NCBI GenBank assembly: GCA_017307505.1
Contig: JAFKEE010000040.1
Location: 62,001 to 126,000, forward strand
Direction: 5' to 3'
Source of the DNA: Acidobacteriota bacterium
Lineage (GTDB): Bacteria > Acidobacteriota > Terriglobia > Bryobacterales > Bryobacteraceae
Length of the DNA: 64,000 nt
The number at the start of each line of letters is the position of its first letter. Within the stretch, counting starts at the first letter, position 1. Shown here one piece after another: positions 60,190-64,000 of the stretch. A program made the position numbers and the translations under genes. A model generated the notes under the pieces. That model searched no databases. It was not told where the DNA came from and saw only the letters and a list, made by a program, of their open reading frames with translations.

Positions 60190-61398
60190 CTACTGGAGGA
60201 TGACTTTCTGGCCCTGGGTCAGGCCGGAGATAAGTTCCGTCTTCACTCCGTTCGAGATGCCCAGCTTGACGGGCAGCTTCTTGCGGCCCTTCTCGGCGGT
60301 GATGTCGGGCACTTCCACCGATGCATTGCGGTCTTTGTCATACAGGACGGCCGCTTCCGGCACCAGCAGCACGTTGGGCTTCTCTTCCATGATGATCTCG
60401 GCGTTGGCGCTCATGGCCGCTTTCAACTGATTGCCGGGGTTGTGGATGGAAACCTGGACTTCGAAGGTCGTGACGTTCTCTTTCTCCACGCCCAGCGGCG
60501 CGATCTTGTAGACCTTGCCGTCAAACTTTTTGTCGCGGAAGCTCTCCACCACGATCCGCGCCGGCTGGCCCATGTAGACCTTGCCGATGTCAGCCTGATC
60601 CACCTTGCCGCGTACGAACACATCGCTCACGTCACCCAGGGTGAAGAGCAGCGTGGCCTGCGAACCCAGCACGACAATCGAGCTCACCGCATTGCCCACT
60701 TCCACGTTGCGCGAAAGCACCAATCCGTCGATGGGACTCGTGATCGTCGAGTTCCGCAGATCTTCCTGCACCCGTTCTAGAACCGCGGTAGCCTGCGCGA
60801 CCTGAGCCTTGGCCCTGGCAATCTCTGCCCGGCTGACAGCCAGGGTCCGCAGCGCCGAGCTCTGCTTATTCAGCGCCATCTGGTACAGCTTCTCGGCGTC
60901 TTCCACCACGTTCTTGGCGATCAGTCCTTCCTTGTTCAATTGGCGGGCGCGGTCCATGCCGGCTTTGGTGAATGGCACATCCGGACCTTCCGCCTCGACC
61001 TTGTTACGTTCCAGAGACGCCATGGCGGCCTCTTCCGCCGCCTGCGCTGCCTGCAGGTTGGCCTTGGACTCGCGCACCTGGGCTTCCAGGAGTTCCTTGT
61101 CCAACTCCGCCAGCACCTGGCCCTGACGCACGTTCTCGCCATAGTCGACGAAGAGCTTCTTGACGATGCCGCTCGCCTTCGATTTCACTTCCACCGTGGA
61201 ACGCGGCTCGATCTTGCCGGTGGCCACCACGCTGCGGGCAATGTTGCCGCGATCGACGCTCGCGAGCTTCGAGGGATCGATCTTGTTATCCGGCTTCAAG
61301 GCTGCCCGGACGCCCACTCCCGCTCCAGCCAGGACCGCTACAATGACCAACGCCCAAATCCAGCGGCGCTTCGACGACTTCTTACCATTGCCTGCCAT
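60190..61398 (-). CDS. Periplasmic adaptor (membrane fusion) protein, MacA-like
   Basis: A 402-residue adaptor with an N-terminal anchor (RRWIWALVIVAVLAGAGVGV, about 11-32), a barrel-sandwich half (STVEVKSKASGIVKKLFVDY), a long alpha-helical hairpin (about 95-215), the second lipoyl half (SPIDGLVLSRNVEVGNAVSS), and a beta-barrel/membrane-proximal domain. Links inner-membrane permeases to an outer-membrane channel. First gene of the operon with two permeases and the TPR protein. No TolC-like gene is nearby. Confidence 0.9.
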   Translation of the reverse strand: MAGNGKKSSKRRWIWALVIVAVLAGAGVGVRAALKPDNKIDPSKLASVDRGNIARSVVATGKIEPRSTVEVKSKASGIVKKLFVDYGENVRQGQVLAELDKELLEAQVRESKANLQAAQAAEEAAMASLERNKVEAEGPDVPFTKAGMDRARQLNKEGLIAKNVVEDAEKLYQMALNKQSSALRTLAVSRAEIARAKAQVAQATAVLERVQEDLRNSTITSPIDGLVLSRNVEVGNAVSSIVVLGSQATLLFTLGDVSDVFVRGKVDQADIGKVYMGQPARIVVESFRDKKFDGKVYKIAPLGVEKENVTTFEVQVSIHNPGNQLKAAMSANAEIIMEEKPNVLLVPEAAVLYDKDRNASVEVPDITAEKGRKKLPVKLGISNGVKTELISGLTQGQKVILQ

Positions 61399-61422
61399 GA
61401 TGACTACTCCCTGCGGTATTCA

Positions 61423-61472
61423 CGACATGCCGCTGTCATCGGCGTGTCGTTCAATTCATCCAGACGATTGAA
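61423..61472. promoter_or_regulatory. Two adjacent inverted repeats in divergent promoter region
   Basis: CGACATGCCG-N7-CGGCGTGTCG (61423-61449, one wobble) is directly followed by TTCAAT-N11-ATTGAA (61450-61472). They lie 25-74 bases upstream of the macA-like start. Could be operators or a leader hairpin; not proven. Confidence 0.45.
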
Positions 61473-61592
61473 TGAGGGCAAATGTTCCGCAAAATGCGAT
61501 TTGGGCAATCTGACCTTCGCCGCTCGGAATGGGCCACGGCGGGACCGCCGGCAAATCGGTACACTGCATAGAGATCCGGCCCAGGAAATATC

Positions 61593-62771
61593 ATGAGCAG
61601 TGCGTCCACCATTCCCCAACGGCCCGCCACAGTCAGGCTGGGCGCGCTCGACACCTTGCGCGGCCTGATTATGGTCCTGATGGCGCTGGACCACGCCAGT
61701 TTCTTCATCAGCAGGGTCCACCCTTTCGAGTACTGGAATCTGGGCCTGCCGCACTACCAGGATGCCGGCTGGTTCATCACCCGTTGGATCACACACCTGT
61801 GCGCGCCGGGCTTCTTCTTCCTGATGGGCGCCGGACTCGTCTACTTTCGGGCTTCGCGCCTGGAAGCCGGCTGGAGCGAGACTCGGGTCACCCGGCACCT
61901 CATGGGCCGGGGTGCGCTGCTCATTTTGGTCAGCTATCTCCTGGAAATGGCGGTCTGGCTGCTCCCCGAACGCTTCAGCCCAGCCGGCACCACCATGACT
62001 CCGGTGTCGGGCGACCAGATACCATTTCTGGTCCTGACGGTCCTGGTGACGCTTGGCTTGACGATGCTTCTCAGCGCGCCGTTGCTGGGCCTCAGCCGGC
62101 GTTCCTGGCTGGCCATGGCATTTATCGCCATCATGGCGCCGAACTTCCTGATTCCCACGCTCCGCGGCCAGGATCCGGCCGCCGGTGTATTCCTGCACCT
62201 GTTCGTAGTGCCTGGAACCAGCGGATTCGTCGCCTCCATGTACCCGCTGCTGCCTTGGTTTGGAATCTGCGCACTTGGCGTCGGATTCGCCCACCTGCTG
62301 CGCAATGACGCTAACCGCGCCCTGCGAGCCCTGCTTCCCATGGGCCTCGCCTATCTGGTGGGCTTCGCCGGTATACGGTACGGCGGCGGCTTCGGAAACC
62401 TGATGGTGCCCACCGGCAGCAGCCTTCAATCCTTCCTGACGGTGATCAAGTACCCCCCCAGCCTCGCGTTCTGCCTGCTGACGCTCGGCATCAACCTGTC
62501 CCTGCTCTCATTGATCCACCGGGCTGGATCCTGGCTGGACCCGGTGCGCCGCCTACTCTCCGTCTATGGCCAGGCGCCCCTCTTCTTTTATCTGACGCAT
62601 CTGTGGCTGTTCTGCCTGCTCCGGCTGGCGATCTTCCGGGATGCGGCGCCGGACCGCTGGGTTCTTTACGCCGTGTGGATCGGTGGCGTCGCCCTGCTCT
62701 TCCCCGCCTGCGCCTGGTACCGCCGCCTGAAGGCCGCCCGTCCGCCGGAGTCGCTGCTGCGGCTGTTTTAG
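61593..62771 (+). CDS. DUF1624/heparan-alpha-glucosaminide N-acetyltransferase-like membrane protein
   Basis: A 392-residue polytopic protein with about ten membrane segments. The opening LGALDTLRGLIMVLMALDHA and WFITRWITHLCAPGFFFLMG carry the conserved D, R, H residues of the DUF1624/HGSNAT-like group, which acylates surface sugars in characterised relatives. The C-terminus LSVYGQAPLFFYLTHLWLFC also fits. AGGAA five bases before the ATG supports the start. A substrate cannot be assigned. Divergent from the macA-like gene. Confidence 0.85.
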   Translation: MSSASTIPQRPATVRLGALDTLRGLIMVLMALDHASFFISRVHPFEYWNLGLPHYQDAGWFITRWITHLCAPGFFFLMGAGLVYFRASRLEAGWSETRVTRHLMGRGALLILVSYLLEMAVWLLPERFSPAGTTMTPVSGDQIPFLVLTVLVTLGLTMLLSAPLLGLSRRSWLAMAFIAIMAPNFLIPTLRGQDPAAGVFLHLFVVPGTSGFVASMYPLLPWFGICALGVGFAHLLRNDANRALRALLPMGLAYLVGFAGIRYGGGFGNLMVPTGSSLQSFLTVIKYPPSLAFCLLTLGINLSLLSLIHRAGSWLDPVRRLLSVYGQAPLFFYLTHLWLFCLLRLAIFRDAAPDRWVLYAVWIGGVALLFPACAWYRRLKAARPPESLLRLF

Positions 62772-62776
62772 CCTGG

Positions 62777-63559
62777 TCAGTATTTCAGTTCGCTGCCGAA
62801 CAGGCTGTGCGGGATGCCAAACACCACCAGCGTGACGATCGCCGCGCCTAGCGCCCAGGCACCGGCCTTTTGATTTCGTCTGGTCTTCAGCCAGGCAATC
62901 GCCCAGGCCAGCCACGCAACCGCCGTCTTGTTATCCGTCAGGTCGGTGCCAAAGGGCCACCCCGTCCAGTAGGCGCCGAATGCGTATTTCTGGACCACCG
63001 GGCCCAGAATCAACCCGCCGACCGTCAGGAGCCCGATCGTCGCGACGATGAGAGTCGCATACTTCGGCTCCGGCCGGAAGAACTCCAGACCCGCCCGGGT
63101 CGATAGCAGCATGCCCACGAACATACAGAAGATATGGACCACCAGGACCGCTTGCGGCACCTCGCCCTTGAACCGGATCACCACCGGCTGCCCTGGGAGG
63201 GAAACGCGCTCCATCCCCTTCTGCAGCACCACCCGGTACATCAGCTTCCCCGCGGGCGGTTGATGCGGCAGGCTGCTCACGAGTTCGCCGGACTGCCGCG
63301 TCATCTTGCTATAAGTCCACGGGTCGTTTGTTTTGAACCGCTTCCAGCCCACTGTGCCCTCGACCGCCTGGTCGGCGACAGGCACCCGGACTTGGGCATC
63401 CCCATCGCCCTGCGTGCGAGGCAGGCGGAAGCCAATCTCCGCGCCTGCGAATTTCACCTTGCCCCGGACCGGATAGCTGGGGCCGGTCATCCGCTGATAG
63501 ATAGCAGACGCCACGGTCAAAAGAAGGGCAAGGATCCAGAGAGTGGTGGTACGGCGCAC
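62777..63559 (-). CDS. Membrane protein with periplasmic beta domain, function unknown
   Basis: A 260-residue protein from GTG 63559. One N-terminal helix (7-20), a roughly 110-residue extracytoplasmic beta-rich domain (PVRGKVKFAGAEIGFRLPRT; YRVVLQKGMERVSLPGQPVV), then four membrane helices (about 137-157, 168-190, 208-226, 232-250) with HIFCMFVGMLLSTRAGLEFF. I do not recognise the family. It follows the GNAT gene by 21 bases and is convergent with the DUF1624 gene (5-base gap). Confidence 0.65.
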   Translation of the reverse strand: MRRTTTLWILALLLTVASAIYQRMTGPSYPVRGKVKFAGAEIGFRLPRTQGDGDAQVRVPVADQAVEGTVGWKRFKTNDPWTYSKMTRQSGELVSSLPHQPPAGKLMYRVVLQKGMERVSLPGQPVVIRFKGEVPQAVLVVHIFCMFVGMLLSTRAGLEFFRPEPKYATLIVATIGLLTVGGLILGPVVQKYAFGAYWTGWPFGTDLTDNKTAVAWLAWAIAWLKTRRNQKAGAWALGAAIVTLVVFGIPHSLFGSELKY

Positions 63560-63580
63560 CGTTTTATTATTTCAGACTCT

Positions 63581-64000
63581 TCAATCCTTTTTCAGGATCC
63601 GGGCGAAATCGTCCCGCACCAGCCGCATGGTCATCCAGTCGTTCAGATGCTGGGAGCCGAACTTCGCATAGAAATCCTGCGCCAGGCGGTTCCAGTCGAG
63701 CACCACCCATTCCATCCGCCCGCAGCCCCGCCGATCCGCTTCCGCGACCATCTCGCGAAACAAGGCTGCCCCGGCGCCCTGGCCCCGGAAGTCAGTCTTG
63801 ACAAAAATATCTTCTAAGTAGAGCGTAGGCAGCGCCAGGAAACTGGAGTACGTTTCCAACACCAGCGCATAACCCGCCGGCTGTCCGTCGACAAACGCCA
63901 GAAACGCGTCAAGGCGTGGCTTGTCGCCAAAGATGTCCTTCACCAGGCGGCCCTGCGCCTCCGGTGTGGGAGGCTCCAGCTTTTCGTAATCGGCCAGGGC
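63581..64000 (-). CDS. GNAT family N-acetyltransferase, 5' end outside window
   Basis: At least 139 residues are visible; the start lies beyond base 64000. The chain reads ALADYEKLEPPTPEAQGRL at the edge, then ALPTLYLEDIFVKTDFRGQG with the acetyl-CoA loop RGQGAG and the C-terminal AQDFYAKFGSQHLNDW. This matches small GNAT enzymes related to spermidine/diamine and amino-acid acetyltransferases. A GTG at 63943 exists in frame but would cut off conserved N-terminal residues. Probably co-transcribed with the membrane protein 21 bases downstream. Confidence 0.87.
   Translation of the reverse strand, partial: ALADYEKLEPPTPEAQGRLVKDIFGDKPRLDAFLAFVDGQPAGYALVLETYSSFLALPTLYLEDIFVKTDFRGQGAGAALFREMVAEADRRGCGRMEWVVLDWNRLAQDFYAKFGSQHLNDWMTMRLVRDDFARILKKD

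Overview
This is a high-GC, gene-dense bacterial chromosome segment that reads as Acidobacteria, most likely Bryobacterales/Solibacter-like. The call rests on family content: three PadR + very large 'orphan' FtsX/MacB-like permease (ADOP) pairs, three ~1,200-residue TonB-dependent receptor-like proteins with an N-terminal carboxypeptidase-regulatory-like domain, three FG-GAP/ASPIC-UnbV (CRTAC1-like) proteins, many TPR proteins and several secreted sugar-active enzymes. I see no rRNA, tRNA, CRISPR array, transposase or phage gene.

Layout. 1-10.4 kb: an ADOP permease cut by the left edge with its PadR regulator, an SRPBCC protein, an MFS transporter, a secreted six-hairpin glycosidase, a small membrane protein, then a second PadR-ADOP pair behind two tandem palindromic operators. 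10.5-15.7 kb: a tight five-gene operon (CoA-transferase, ferredoxin, 2-oxoacid:ferredoxin oxidoreductase alpha, fused beta-gamma, branched-chain aminotransferase) that forms a near self-contained 2-oxoacid/branched-chain amino acid module. 15.7-25.2 kb: a sulfatase, a decayed repeat-rich block, a TPR protein, a ceramidase-like protein coupled to a DUF2277 protein, a PQQ dehydrogenase with an odd haem motif, and ahcY divergent from an ArsR-methyltransferase (SahR-like) regulator with a palindrome-rich operator.

25.2-42 kb: a TPR + CRTAC1 pair, a TonB-dependent receptor, a third ADOP-PadR pair, a TauE/SafE permease, a Gfo/Idh/MocA oxidoreductase ending in a strong bidirectional terminator, a coiled-coil membrane protein, a GH27 alpha-galactosidase-like enzyme, a secreted acidobacterial-type hypothetical and a class A beta-lactamase-like hydrolase. 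42-56.8 kb: crcB + DUF190 (fluoride export) coupled to a TPR-CRTAC1 fusion protein, an uncharacterised glycoside-hydrolase-like protein, and two closely related TonB-dependent receptors on either side of another CRTAC1 protein. 56.9-64 kb: a macA-permease-permease-TPR operon with no ATPase, a DUF1624 membrane protein, a membrane protein of unknown function, and a GNAT acetyltransferase cut by the right edge.

Taken together the window looks like the genome of a soil-type heterotroph: polymer capture (TonB-dependent receptors), extracellular hydrolysis (glycosidases, sulfatase), periplasmic oxidation (PQQ) and amino-acid carbon-skeleton metabolism. The most interesting signals are (a) the TPR-CRTAC1 linkage seen both as overlapping genes and as one fused protein, (b) three PadR-ADOP pairs each with its own palindrome, (c) the 2-oxoacid oxidoreductase operon, (d) heptanucleotide repeat arrays in opposite orientation bounding two gene-free blocks, and (e) a conserved leader shared by the three receptor genes. 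All assignments come from reading the sequence without database searches.
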